From assembly GCA_039707465.1 (NCBI GenBank), contig CM077643.1, forward strand, positions 377,449,919 to 377,513,918: DNA of 64,000 bases, given 5' to 3'. Positions 1 through 11,200 of this stretch are shown in pieces (positions within the stretch are counted from its first letter, which is position 1; the number at the start of each line of letters is the position of its first letter). Source of the DNA: Rhabdophis nuchalis (taxonomy: Eukaryota; Chordata; Lepidosauria; Squamata; Natricidae). A program made the position numbers and the translations under genes. The notes under the pieces were generated by a model. That model ran no database searches and was not told the DNA's origin. It saw only the letters and a program-made list of their open reading frames with translations.

Positions 1-21
1 ACTTAATCAGTGGTATACATA

Positions 22-274
22 CCGTATTTTTCAGAGTATAAGACATACCTTTTTCCTGGGCCGTTTTTGCTCTTTTTTGCCCCCACCCCAGATCCCAGGA
101 GCACTCTCCAAGCCTCCAAAACCTCTGCATGCCCCTTCCTTTTTTCTTTTTCTTTTTTGCAAAATACGAGTTCTGCAGAGGGTTTGGGAGTCCTGCAGAG
201 TGCAAAAACCTTTTTAAAAAAAAAAAATTACCTCTTCAAAACTCATGGTGCATCTTATACTCCAAAAAATACGG
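22..274. mobile_element. TA-target MITE, 253 bp
   Basis: It starts CCGTATTTTTCAGAGTATAA and ends with the complement (TTATACTCC...ATACGG), flanked by TA at 20-21 and 275-276. The interior is C- and T-rich. Open frames across it are incidental. Confidence 0.7.
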
Positions 275-499
275 TAGATATCCAGATCCTATACTAGATC
301 CTATTCTATACATAGTTATCCAGATCTAAAGGGATAGAGATACGGCATTATCTATCTCCAGTTTACAACACAGTCCTTTCAACAGTTTAAAAAAGGCTAT
401 ATGGCCATTTCTACCACTCTGGTGGCCCTGATGACACAGATAAACCTCCTGGTAGCCTTAACAACTTGTTAAAAGAATGCAAATTTCCAGCTGTCTGCA

Positions 500-665
500 A
501 GGAGTATAAATCCTTCTATTCCCAACCATCCAGTCAGAGCTGAAGAAGCTTCTTGAATGAGAAGTGAAAGTTCTTCAAAAACAAACAAACCAGAAAGTCC
601 AGTTTACTCTTGAAAAAGCATCTTTGGAACAACCATGACCTGGGTGACTGAGAATCTCCATAGAC
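500..665 (+). mobile_element. Dispersed repeat with hammerhead-like core (Penelope-like?)
   Basis: Sequence around 540-573 reads CTGAAGAAGCTTCTTGAATG, then AGAAGTGAAAGTTC, followed by a shared 3' part (GAAAGTCCAGTTT, AAAAAGCATCTTTGG). The same module recurs at 25.9-26.4, 34.6 and 58.4 kb. A link to Penelope-like elements is inference. Confidence 0.5.
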
Positions 666-800
666 CAGGGATGTCCAAACTTGGGAACTTTAAGACTTGT
701 GGACTTCAACTCCCAGAATTCCCCAGCCAGCTATGCTGGCTGGGGAATTCTGGGAGTTGAAGTCCACAAGTTTTAAAGTTCCCAAGTTTGGACATCCCTG
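666..800. mobile_element. Hairpin hAT-type MITE, 135 bp
   Basis: This is a near-perfect inverted repeat: CAGGGATGTCCAAACTTGGG at one end and its complement at the other, meeting at a centre of CCAGCCAGC/GCTGGCTGG. It is flanked by CCATAGAC on both sides (658-665, 801-808), a perfect 8-bp duplication typical of hAT transposition. It lies in a hammerhead-like repeat. Confidence 0.88.
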
Positions 801-1133
801 CCATAGACATATCCAGATCCTTCTTACAACTAGTGCAACTGAGCTACCTCAGTGCACAATCTACATTTCTTGACATGGAACTTGAAATTCTTTACCTTTA
901 AAATAAAATAGGAATAATGTTCGTACATCGCCAATCTTTTTGACACTTCTCATCTACATAAAAGTGCTCATTAAGATTACAATGAATGGTTCTGAGATCT
1001 TCTATTTTTTATGTGGCCCACTTTTCATCTTTTAATCTTAATTTTTTGTTTCTTAATTTGTCAGAGAATTCTCTAGGCAGCCAACACCAGTCTCATCAGC
1101 TGTCTCCCATTTTTATTTGTGTTTAATAGTATC

Positions 1134-2405
1134 TGTCATGGCCCCAGCAGAGGTCGGGTCCAAGGAGGAGGAGGAGATAGAGCCTGGGCCGAAAAAGGGG
1201 GTGGAGGCAGTCCCCAGGGCCCCTGAGGAACAACCTGGGGATGAGGACGAGGCAGTTCCAGGTCCCTCGGACCTTGGAAGAGTAAGCAGGGAGGAAGAGA
1301 GGGCGCAGGCAGACCAAGAAAGGGGGGGAGGTCAGTCAGCAGAGCAGAGGAGGGGGGGAGCTCCAGAGACAAGCAAATGCTGCCCCCACTCGAGTATGAA
1401 GAATGGAGAGGAGGCAGAGTCAAAGCAGGGCAACCCAATTACTTGGGAGGAGGGCGCACCACTCCTCCTCTGGAGAATCACCTGGAGAGTAGCATTTAAG
1501 GAAATGCGTAGGGAGCATTTAAGGAGATGGGTAGGGAGGGTTTTTTGTCAGGAACAAGTGTTGCATTTCGCAGCAACACGCTCCACAGTTCCAAGAGGAA
1601 CTTTGCTCCAGAATCCTTGCTGGTGTGGACTGAGGTTTGATCCTTTGCTTTGGCATTTGTCGTGAACTTTGCCAAATTTGAGAGCCTGTCTTGCCCCCAG
1701 AGTGGTGCTGCTCCTGTATGTTAGGATATTCAGCCTTATATTGAGTTGACAATATATATGAGTCTATGTTCTTAAGGAGTTATGTAGCTTTGAGAAATAA
1801 ATATAATCTGATTGCCTGTAATTATACAGCTCTACTATAAAGGAAGCTCAGGAACGCAGCTCATTCCCTGTTCGATTCCTTGTGATTCCTAGTTTTCCTG
1901 ATTGCCATTGGAGAAGAAGAAGGAGTATTGTTTTGCATCACTGTGAGATAAACTCTGTTTGGTGTAGGACTGTTATCATTGTTTGAGAAGTTAGTCAGAA
2001 GAAGCATTTTAGTTGCTACAAAGTAAAGACTATTTATTTTCTTACTATCACTGTTTTAGAGTTTGTTTGTGGTTTACAGCAACGTATCTCTTTACTGTCT
2101 GGTGAATTACACTATTCCGCATTCATTTGCTAACACTGGTTACGGGACCAGAGTTGTGACACTGGTTCTGAACCCAGAGTAGCTAACACTGTAGCCTTTC
2201 ACTGTTAGGAAGTTGCATGAAGCGTGTGCAGGCGTGTGTGTTCGAGCCTTGTTCTTGGGCTATAAGGATAACCTGGGGGCAGAGACTTTGGAGAATGGAC
2301 CAGGAATTGCTGGATTGTGGGGATTGTGGGGGATGGTTGTTGAATAAAAGTTATCAAACTTCCACTGAGCACGAGTTGCTTGCGCACCAACCCTGGGTCA
2401 TAACA
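1134..2405 (+). mobile_element. LTR-like element, family C, split by family A LTR
   Basis: It begins TGTCATGGCCCCAGC and ends CCCTGGGTCATAACA, with AATAAAAG near 2343. Style and ends (TG...CA, GGGTCA near the end) resemble family B. Flanking bases do not form a clean duplication. The Glu-rich open frame at 1117-1665 lies in it and is not judged a gene. Confidence 0.6.
1719..2188 (+). mobile_element. Solo LTR, family A, with 5-bp target duplication
   Basis: It begins TGTTAGGATATTCAGCC and ends with CAGAGTAGCTAACA, so the ends TGTTAG/CTAACA are inverted. It is flanked on both sides by CTGTA (1714-1718, 2189-2193), a perfect 5-bp duplication. There is no coding or primer-binding region beside it, so it is a solo LTR. 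It sits inside another LTR-like element (1134-2405). Confidence 0.85.
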
Positions 2406-2698
2406 TTGTCTGTCTTGGGGCCTTAATGATCTAATTTTTCAGAATTGTTCAATTCTTCTGAACTTTTTTCCCCTTCAGATTTTCTCACCATAGAATCATT
2501 TTCCCTTACAGTTTATTAAAATATCTTATCTTGGATCTCTCACTTGCTGCAACGTTCTCAGCTGACACTGGGATAATTGAAACTATACCACCATTATGTG
2601 TTTGCTGGACACCTTGGATGATTTGCAAGGCTGTCATTTAAGGGTAGAGGAGATGATGGTGGAGGATATTATATATTGGATGGGGCGGGTCATACAAT

Positions 2699-3162
2699 CA
2701 GGGGTGGGTTCCTGCCAGTTCTAACCTGTTCTATAGAAGAGGTTCCACAAATCGACAGTGCCGTTTAGAACTGGTTCCAGCTCCCTCCCCCCGCCTGTCC
2801 GCACATCATCCAGATGAAGAGCGAGAGGAGGAATTCTGGGAGTTGAAGTCCACAAGTCTTTAAGCTGTCAAGTTTGAACACCCCTGGGATTTTTTTTTCT
2901 AAAGGGTTAGGGGTGCAAGGGTCTTGTAACTTGAAAACTTTAAGACTTGCGTGCTTCAAATGCCAGAGTTTCTGAGCCAACGTTTTGGTTGCTAAGCAAG
3001 AGCGTTATTAAGTGAGTTTCACCACATTTTACAAGTTGGCCATGCTCACCCAGTCACATGGCTGGCAAGCCACTCCCACTGTCACATGGGCAGCAAGCCA
3101 CTCCCACAAAGCAGGCCACACCTACAGAAGAGGTTCTAAAAAAAATTTGAAACCCACCACTG
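2699..3162. mobile_element. hAT-type non-autonomous element, 464 bp
   Basis: The ends are CAGGGGTGGGTTCC and AACCCACCACTG, flanked by CATACAAT on both sides (2691-2698, 3163-3170). It holds a half-copy of the hairpin MITE at about 2831-2887. Related elements are at 3261-3497, 5293-5548 and 18497-18791. Confidence 0.85.
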
Positions 3163-3260
3163 CATACAATGTACTAGATTAGGCTAAAATTGGATTGAGT
3201 TAAAGTGTTTTAGCAAGTTGTATGAGCCAGGGTTAAGCTCTAATATAATTGGCAGAACAG

Positions 3261-3497
3261 CCGAGGTGGTATTCTGGTTCTGACCAGTTCTGGAGAACTG
3301 GTAGCAGAAATTTTGAGTAGTTCAGAGAACCGGTAAATACCACCTCTGACTGGCCCCGCCCTCATTTATTCTCTGCCTCCCGAGTTCCAGCTGATCGGGA
3401 GGGAATGGGGATTTTGCAGTATCCTTCCCCTGCCACGCCCACCAAGCCACGCCACACCCACAGAACCAGTAGTAAAAGATTTTGAATCCCACCACTG
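3261..3497. mobile_element. hAT-type non-autonomous element
   Basis: It reads from CGAGGTGGTATTCTGG to TGAATCCCACCACTG. Flanks CAGAACAG and CAGAGCAT match at 6 of 8. The interior has TTTTGAGTAGTTCAGAGAAC and a CCACGCCCACCAAGCCACG segment shared with its relatives. Confidence 0.75.
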
Positions 3498-3929
3498 CAG
3501 AGCATGACATGTTATGTGAATGCAGTTATAGTAACACAGGTTTACCATTTTACATGTATATATAAGCCAGCCATTGTGTATGGTTGCATCTTCCAGAGCT
3601 TTATTAGAGATAGGGGAATTGTAGATATTTCTTCTATTCTGCTACTGAGATCAAAGAGGCAGGCGCAGATAGAATGGACAAGTGTTTTCTTTGAACTAAT
3701 GATCTACTGCCACTTAGTGGTAAACAAGAAAAACTGCAGATGGCTTGAAGCAGGAAGAGAGGAACTTTGAGGTGAGGGCAAACATCTTTATTTCAATTTA
3801 ATCAAAGGAATATTCTTCTTGTGTATGAGGATATTCACAGCATGAAAGCATTTCAGGGCAGTCTGTTTATGGTTTTACATACAATATAGCATCAAAGAAA
3901 GATTCTATCAAGCCACATTATGTACATTT

Positions 3930-4327
3930 ATTATTATTGTTATTATTTACTTTATTTATGAAATATGAAACTCAGCCAACTGAAACATTTAAAAATGCAT
4001 TACAAGTACCATTGACTGGTGCTAATGGTTGATAGAGTTTGCTTCCAGCATCCTAAGTATTAACCAAGTATCTTCTTAGAGTGTAAGATGTTCCAAGTAG
4101 CACAGGTTTTTGCAGTTCCACTGGTGTTATTGTAATTTGCTGATGTATTTAGTAAAATTTTTGGACATGGTGCCAAGTGCCCCGATGACAATGGGTATCA
4201 CTGTGACATGCTTCATCCATAGCTGTGTAGTTTCGATGGCCAGGTCATGATATTTCATTATTTTTTCTAGTTCTTTTTCTTCGACTCTGGCATCTCCAGA
4301 ACAGTGATATCTTTAAGCCACATTATG
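3930..4327 (-). mobile_element. R4/Dong-like LINE 3' relic with endonuclease-domain remnant
   Basis: A - strand frame reads GDARVEEKELEKIMKYHDLA, then IETTQLWMKHVTVIPIVIGA and LGTMSKNFTKYISKL. This resembles the C-terminal restriction-like endonuclease region of R4/Dong-type elements. A stop follows and the 3' end has an AATAAT tail (3932-3956). The clade is assigned from memory of this motif. Confidence 0.6.
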
Positions 4328-4756
4328 TAGCTATCTGCGGGATCGGATCCTGCCTCATACATCCTCACGGCCGATTTGCTCCCACAGAGAGGGACTTCTC
4401 CGGGTGCCGTCCACTAGACTCTGTCAGCGGGCGACACCCAGGGGAAGGGCTCTCTCTGTGGCGGGCCCAGCCCTCTGGAACGACCTCCCCCCCGACATTA
4501 GGACCACCACGGACCTCCGCTCCTTCCGTCTTAAACTAAAAACACACTTCTTCTGCCTTGCCGGCCTGGGATAGTTATTCCTCTGTTTTTGGGTTTATTG
4601 GGGAATTTTTAGTCTAGTTAGTTTTAACGGGTATTTTAGCACAGGTACTGTTTAATCTATTTTTAATATGAAATGTTGTATATAGTCATTGTTTTTATTT
4701 TTCCTGTGCACCGCCCCGAGTCCCTGTGGGGAGAGGGTGCGGTCTATAAGTATTAA

Positions 4757-4819
<63 letters not shown>

Positions 4820-4820
4820 T
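4328..4820 (+). mobile_element. 5'-truncated L2-like LINE with (ATT)n tail
   Basis: The segment has the same 3' coding end as the LINE at 12.5-16 kb (HTS...[26 protein letters not shown]-type readings), then a 3' UTR ending in CACCGCCCCGAGTCCCTGTG and a run of ATT triplets from 4756 to 4820. Confidence 0.8.
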
Positions 4821-4925
4821 AATATTATTGTTACCTTGACAATTCCTAGGTCCTTGGTTAGGACTCGAGCTGTTGAACTACCAACCAGCCCCAAAGGCTG
4901 TGAATCTCACCAAAGATTAACCACA

Positions 4926-4992
<67 letters not shown>

Positions 4993-4993
4993 C
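4821..4993. repeat. Repeat fragment ending in (TAA)n
   Basis: It begins as a segment with GACTCGAGCTGTTGAACTAC and AACCAGCC, and ends in TAA triplets at 4927-4993. It may be the 3' end of another R4/Dong-like copy on the + strand, but this is uncertain. Confidence 0.4.
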
Positions 4994-5082
4994 CAATTAT
5001 ATAGTTGCCTATAAGTATGCTGGAAAGGCTCTACTAAGAATAATGTGGCTAATTATACTCAAGTTCTTCTGTTTTCACCCAG

Positions 5083-5224
5083 ATGAATCCATTCAGGGAC
5101 AGGATCTGCAAGGTCTTCTCCACAGATGGCTACTTTACATTTGAGGACATTCTTGGGATGGCGTCTGTCTTCAGTTACCTAGCCTGTCCCACCCTTAAGA
5201 TTGAATATGCTTTTCGGATTTATG
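5083..5224 (+). CDS. CIB4: CIB4 exon encoding NPFRDRIC...EYAFRIY
   Basis: This exon starts after a pyrimidine-rich tract ending CACCCAG and stops before GTATGT. It gives 47 codons plus one base (phase 1), and the split codon becomes GAT, the first Asp of the next EF-hand loop. It covers the degenerate second EF-hand region: [13 protein letters not shown] has few of the acidic ligands needed for Ca binding, as is usual in this family. Its first codon is ATG, but this is an internal Met and not the gene start, because the homologous protein continues upstream. Confidence 0.93.
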
Positions 5225-8200
5225 GTATGTCATTCCCCACTGTAATATCTTCATCAGAGTTTCAGTGTAAGAAAAAAAACAAATATCCTCAGCAGAGGTG
5301 GTATTCAGCATGTTCTCACCAATTCTGGAAAAATGGTAGTGGAAATTTTGAGTAGTTTGGAGAACCGGTAAATATCACCTCTGACTGGCCATCTATTCTC
5401 TGCCTCCCGAGTCCCAGCTGATCGGGAGGAAATGGGGATTTTGCAGTATCCTTCCCCTGGAGTGGGATGAGAATGGAGATTTTGCAGTATCCTTCCCCTG
5501 CCACGCCCACCAAGCTATGACATGCCCGCCAAGCCAGAACCAGTAGTAAGGGAGGGACTTTGAGGATGAGATCAGGAATTGGAAGCCTAGATGAGAATGA
5601 AACCATTTTATTTTTCAAAGAGGGGATAGAAACATCTACAGACCTGGCCCAAGAAGAAACAGTTGCTTGATTCAAGCCATAATATCACCAATTTGGTTTT
5701 TTACTTTAAGAAATGAGAAAAGGAAGGGAAGAGAGATAAAAAAAAAATCACACAACATACAAAAAATAAATTCAGCTGGATTTTCAATTTAGCCATTAAA
5801 ACTTGAAGTGAGATGAAATTATGTCAATCAGTTTTTCCGTTGCAGTGATATTTCATTGCACTGGCAATTTATAAACAGAAAGCATATATCTATAATCCAA
5901 GATTTAAATCCAGAGTAATGCGGTATTCCCAGTGTTGAATAGTTACCTTTTTTGTCACTGCATCGACTTTTTAGAATACATTCCTCTCAGAGAAACACAT
6001 CACAAAATGTCCCGTCCCCTCCCACTCCGAACCTTGCTCAGGATGTTTTGGGTGGCCTCTTTTAGTTGGGGGTGATGGTGTTGCATGTTATTCCCTCATA
6101 TACCTGTTGTTATGTATACCTGTTAAATTCGGGGTCTCCAACCTTTGCAACTTTAAGTCTGAAGGACTTCAGCTCCCAGAATTCTCCAGCCAGCTTTGCT
6201 GGCTGGAGAATTCTGGGAGCTGAAGTCCTTCAGACTTAAAGTTGCAAAGGTTGGAGACCCCTGTGTTAAATAATACTTTTTGTTCAAGGTATACTGTTGC
6301 AGTCTTTTAACCTTGTGAAGCCACCAAGAATTGTTTTGGAATTGGGTGGTCTGGAAATCTGATGAATAAATAAATAAACAGCCTTACACGGAGGCTCAGT
6401 GGTTAAGACGCTGAGCTTGTTGATCAGAAAGGTTGACTTTACTTTACTTTACTTTAATCGGATTTTTATACCGCCCTATCTCCCAAAAGGGACTCAAGGC
6501 GGTGCACAGAAAGAATAAAAAGTAATAGATACAATGATAATATAAAAGTTAAAAAATACATTAAATACAATAGGTCTGTGCTAAAACTTACATTTAAAAA
6601 CAATTAAAATTATTTATAAATTGGGACTATCATAAAAGCTATGCTAGGCCGGCAACATGGAATAGGTGTGTTGTTAAAGTTCGACGGAAGAGGAGAAGGT
6701 CCGTGATGGAAGCTCCGTGATGGCAGATCATTCCAGAGGGCAGGGCCTGCCACAGAGAAGGCTCTCCCCCTGGGGGTCGCCAGCCGGCATTGTCCGGCAG
6801 ACGGTACCCTGAGGAGGCCCTCTCTTTGGGAGCGGACAGGTCGAAGGGAGGTATGTGGTAGGAGGCGGTCCCGCAGATAGCCAGGTCCCAGTTTGGCAGT
6901 TCGAATCCCTAGTGCCACATAACAGAGTGAGCTCCCGTTACTTGTCCCAGCTTCTGCCAACCTAGCAGTTCGAAAGCACATAAAAAATGCAAGTAGAAAA
7001 ATAGAGACCACGTTTGATGGGAAGGTAACAGTGTTCTGTGTGCCTTCAGTGTTTAGTCACGTTGGCCACATGACCATGGAGACATCTTCGGACAGCACTG
7101 GCTCTTTGGCTTTGAAACGGAGATGAACACTGCCCTCTAGAGTCGGGAACAACTAGCACATATGTGCAAGGGGAATCTTTACTTTTACCTTACCACTCTT
7201 TTGGTGGATTAATTCTAGTGGCTTGCTCATCAAATCATGATTAAATTGTGGTTCAGCACATATGTGATTCCCGTAATGATGCTGCCTCCCCATCGCACGC
7301 TCTTTCCATACGTTGTATACATGTTATGCCCAAGCAGCTTCAGGCCATGTTTAGGTTCAGTGTGGAAGTCAATGGAAAAAAGGAGAAAAGGAATCAGATT
7401 GTCAGAATTGGGACTGCTTATACAGCACGTCCCAAGGCCAGTTCTTGGCATATTCTGCTGCAAAAAAATCAAGACAGATGGAGACAGAAAACTTATAGGT
7501 TTAGTCATTAAACACTGCTGAGCTGGATGGACTGAGTTTCTGTGGCAGTTTTACGAGTAAAAATAGCATTATTGTTTGTGTAATTCTTAAATATTTGGCA
7601 CTGGACTGCATAATAGTCTGTAAATCTTCCAAGTTCCACCCTATTTCTACTTTTCACAATATTTTAATTTCCCAGATTTCAACAACGATGGTTTTATTGA
7701 TGAGGAAGATCTCCAAAATGTCATCCGCAGATTAATCAATAAGAATAACCTCAGTGAGGAAGAAATTGTGTCTCTGGCGAACCATGTAGGTAATTTCTTC
7801 CTTTACCATCTTGAGACTTCAGTGACCGAAGCCTTAGCATAAAATTGTTTTAGATGGTTTAAATATCTTTTCAGTAGAACCTGGGCATGAGACAGAGCTC
7901 TTCTATCTTCTAATGGCCGTCTTCAACCTAGTACAGAGTTGGCAAATCTTTCTGGCACCGGGTGCCGAAATGGGGGCGCACGTGCTGGTAACCAGAAAAG
8001 CAGCTGCCCGATGCGCATGCGTGCACTGGCAAGATGATCTTCTGGTTTTGGATGTGCCCATGTGTACCGGTCACCTGGTCTTCTGGTTTCTGGAGCACAT
8101 GCACGCATGAAGACCAATTGGCTGGTGTGCATCTGCGCACAGGAAAGCAGAAGGACAGTAACCCAGTGCACACATGAACACCGGATGGCTGCTCTTCCAC

Positions 8201-11200
8201 TTTCCGGCAATCCCACGCATGTGAAGCCTAGGTGGCCGGCACGCTGGAACTTGGAAGAGCAACAGAGGCACCTCGCACGCCTGGAGAAATGGTTCTGCGT
8301 GCCACTTCTGGCATGTGTGCCATAGGTTCGCCATCACTGACCTAGTACCTTCCAGCTGTGTTGGGAAGGCGATGGCTTCCTGGGATATCTGTGAGTTGTA
8401 GTCCAAGCATATTTTGAGAATGAGGCTGGAAAAAGAAATCCATTTTGGAGCACAAAAATAAAATTCTTACGTTGACTAATATGAAAGAACAGAAATATTA
8501 TTTCTGTCTAATACATACTTTTGTGTTTGAAACAGATATTGGAGGAAGCTGACTTGGATAATGACAGAATGCTCTCTCAAGCAGAATTTGAACATGCTAT
8601 GATAAAGTCTCCAGACTTCCTACAGTAAGAACAATTCACACCCTGTCCCGTCCACAATCTAGCTGCGCTTCTTTGCTCTGACGTGATTCAAATCCATCTC
8701 TGAAATCTTTCGTTCTATAATATTTCATCTAATTTCCCCTACCAAAAAAATCTGCCAGGCTATATCAGATATAATGCTACAGAAAGCCTGGCCAAGGCAA
8801 CTTTGACAGATTTCTAACATGGGGAAGGGAATATAAGAAATAATAATAATAATACTGGAGACTACTGAAGAGCAACCAAGATGATTAGGGGACTGGAGGC
8901 TAAAATATATGAAGAACGGTTGCAGGAGCTGGGTGTGTCTAGTTTGATGAAGAGAAGGACCAGGGGAGACATGATAGCAGTGTTCCGATATCTCAGGGGG
9001 TGCCACAAAGAAGAGGGAGTCAAACTATTCTCCAAGGCATCTGGGGGCAGGACAAGAAGCAATGGGTGGAAACTAATCAAGGAGAGAAGCAACTTAGAAC
9101 TAAGGAGAAATTTCCTGACAGTTAGAACAATTAACCTCTGGAACAGCTTGCCTCCAGAAGTTGTGAATGCCCCAACCCTGGAAGTCTTTAAGAAGATGTT
9201 AGATAGCCATTTGTCTGAAATGGTATAAAGTTCCTGCTCACGCAGGGGGTTGGACTAGAAGACCTACAAGGTCCCTTCCAACTCTGCTATTGTATTGTAT
9301 TGTATTGTATTACTACACTAAACGTCAGGCTGCAAGATGGAAAAGAGGGCTTAATTTCCAATGTTCACTGCAAGGAATTTAATTTTTTTAATATAATTCC
9401 ATTGGCATTTTTCCCCCTGTAAATTGGATGGTATATATATATACCAGGGCTGATACATCACGCACTGACCATGCGCACACCTGATTTAGTGAAGGGGGGA
9501 GTTGTAATATGTCACATGATGACGCGGGTTTGGCACCCCTGGTATATACAGTAAAAATGGATGACCACCCCTTTTTTATCCCTAAGATAAAAAACGAAGG
9601 AATTAGATTTGTTTCAAATGTTGTCCATGTTAGAACGAACCTTCAAGAAATAAGGGACTACTAAATGTCTCATTTACATTGTTTTGCATACTCAAACTCA
9701 GCCTTTTTTGAGCTCGGAAAATTTTCTACCCCTTCCCAAAACTATTATTATTACAATTAGAAGAGTTTTCATCCAGGCTTCTCCTGACTATGCAGAAGGA
9801 TTCAAAGCAATCAGAAGGCAAACTTCACGCTAGCATATTGATGCATTTATACCTATATGGCAGAGGTTCCCAAACTTGGCAACTTTAAGACTTGTGGATT
9901 TCAACTCCCAGAATTCTCCAGCCAGCTTTGCTGGCTGGAGAATTCTGGGAGTTGAAGTCCACAAGTCTTAAAGTTGCCAAGTTTGGGAACTTCTGCTTAT
10001 GGGATTAAATCATTACTGCAGCAAGAACTGAGGTATTTTTAAGTGATGAATCCTGGGAATTCAGATTGGCTCAAAAAAGTTCAACCAAATTGTGACCTTG
10101 GGATAAATGAATTGTCACTACATTCCCCAACCACAGTTGTCTTTTATACTTGGGTTTTTTCAGAAATGGAGCAGGAGCCTGAGATTAACTACTTTCTTGA
10201 CACCATATTCTTTATTATCTCTCTAGTTTCTGGAGACTTAAATGGACTTCTCTTGGCTCCACTATATTTCTGAAAAACCGCAAGGGACTTCAGAATGTGT
10301 CCTTTCTTTGGCTTTCCCAGCTTGGTACGGTTTGCTTGGTACTGAATATAGGGGCCGTGGTGGCACAGTGGTTAGAATGCAGTATTGCAGCTAACTCTGC
10401 CCAGAGTCTGGAGTTCAACCCTGATTGGCTCAAGGCTGACTCGGCCTCTTCTGAGTTCAGCAAAAAGAAGACCCAGATTGCTGAAGGAAATATGCTGGCA
10501 TTTGTAAACCAGAGAGTGATTTAAAGCAGCCTCTGTTGTAAAGAACTAGAGTGGTATACAAGTGTAAGTGCTATTGTTGTGGTCCGCCAGCAGCCAGTGG
10601 AGCTGGTAGCAGAGTCGGACAGTGAGGACATAGGGGAGGAACATGGGCCAGTCCTGGGGGTTGAGGAGGAAAGCTCAGACAAGGGCTCTGCGTTGGAGGC
10701 AGAGAGGGAGTTAGACAGCAGTGAGGCAGAAGAACAGCTGGAGCCTGTTCCCAGTATGCGCATGTGCAGAGCTTCCAGAAGACAAGAACAACTAAGAAAG
10801 CAGGGTCGACTTAAGAGTAAAGCCACACCTTGGAGGTGATTGGCCCCTTCCATAGGAAACAAAAGAGGAACGAATAGGGAGTGGGCTTTTGCAGGAAACA
10901 ATTAGTTTCTTAGGTTGTTTCAAGAGTGGAAAAGTTCTGGTTGTGACTTTAAGAGACTCTGTGCCTAGTTTGCCTTGCCCTGCATTTGGAAACTAGTTAT
11001 CAGGCAGCGCTCCAAATGAGATAAGGTGCCTGTGGATAAACATTCCTCTGAAAGACTGTTTACAAAGCCTTGCTGACCGTGAATGAAAGGAATTCACAGT
11101 CGTGTAAATAAAATAATTTTTGCAGGGACCAAGACTTTGCTGCTTGCTTTCTAAGGAAGCCTGGGTCAGAACAGCTACTGCTATTATGTTTAGAGAATAT

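Noticed and set aside
1117..1665. 182-residue Glu-rich open frame
   Set aside because: It crosses the start of LTR-like family C and similar acidic frames occur in family B. It is GA-rich LTR sequence, not a gene.
4652..4931. Poly-Asn and poly-Leu frames, also at 21351-21599 and 55885-56249
   Set aside because: They are translations of TAA/ATT triplet runs that are LINE tails.
5083..5085. ATG as CIB4 start codon
   Set aside because: It directly follows a good splice acceptor and the family protein continues upstream. It is an internal Met.
6385..6440. tRNA gene candidate (tRNA-like A/B box at SINE heads, also at 10350 and 41812)
   Set aside because: Each continues into SINE body sequence and lacks a full cloverleaf and clean 3' end. 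They are SINE promoters.
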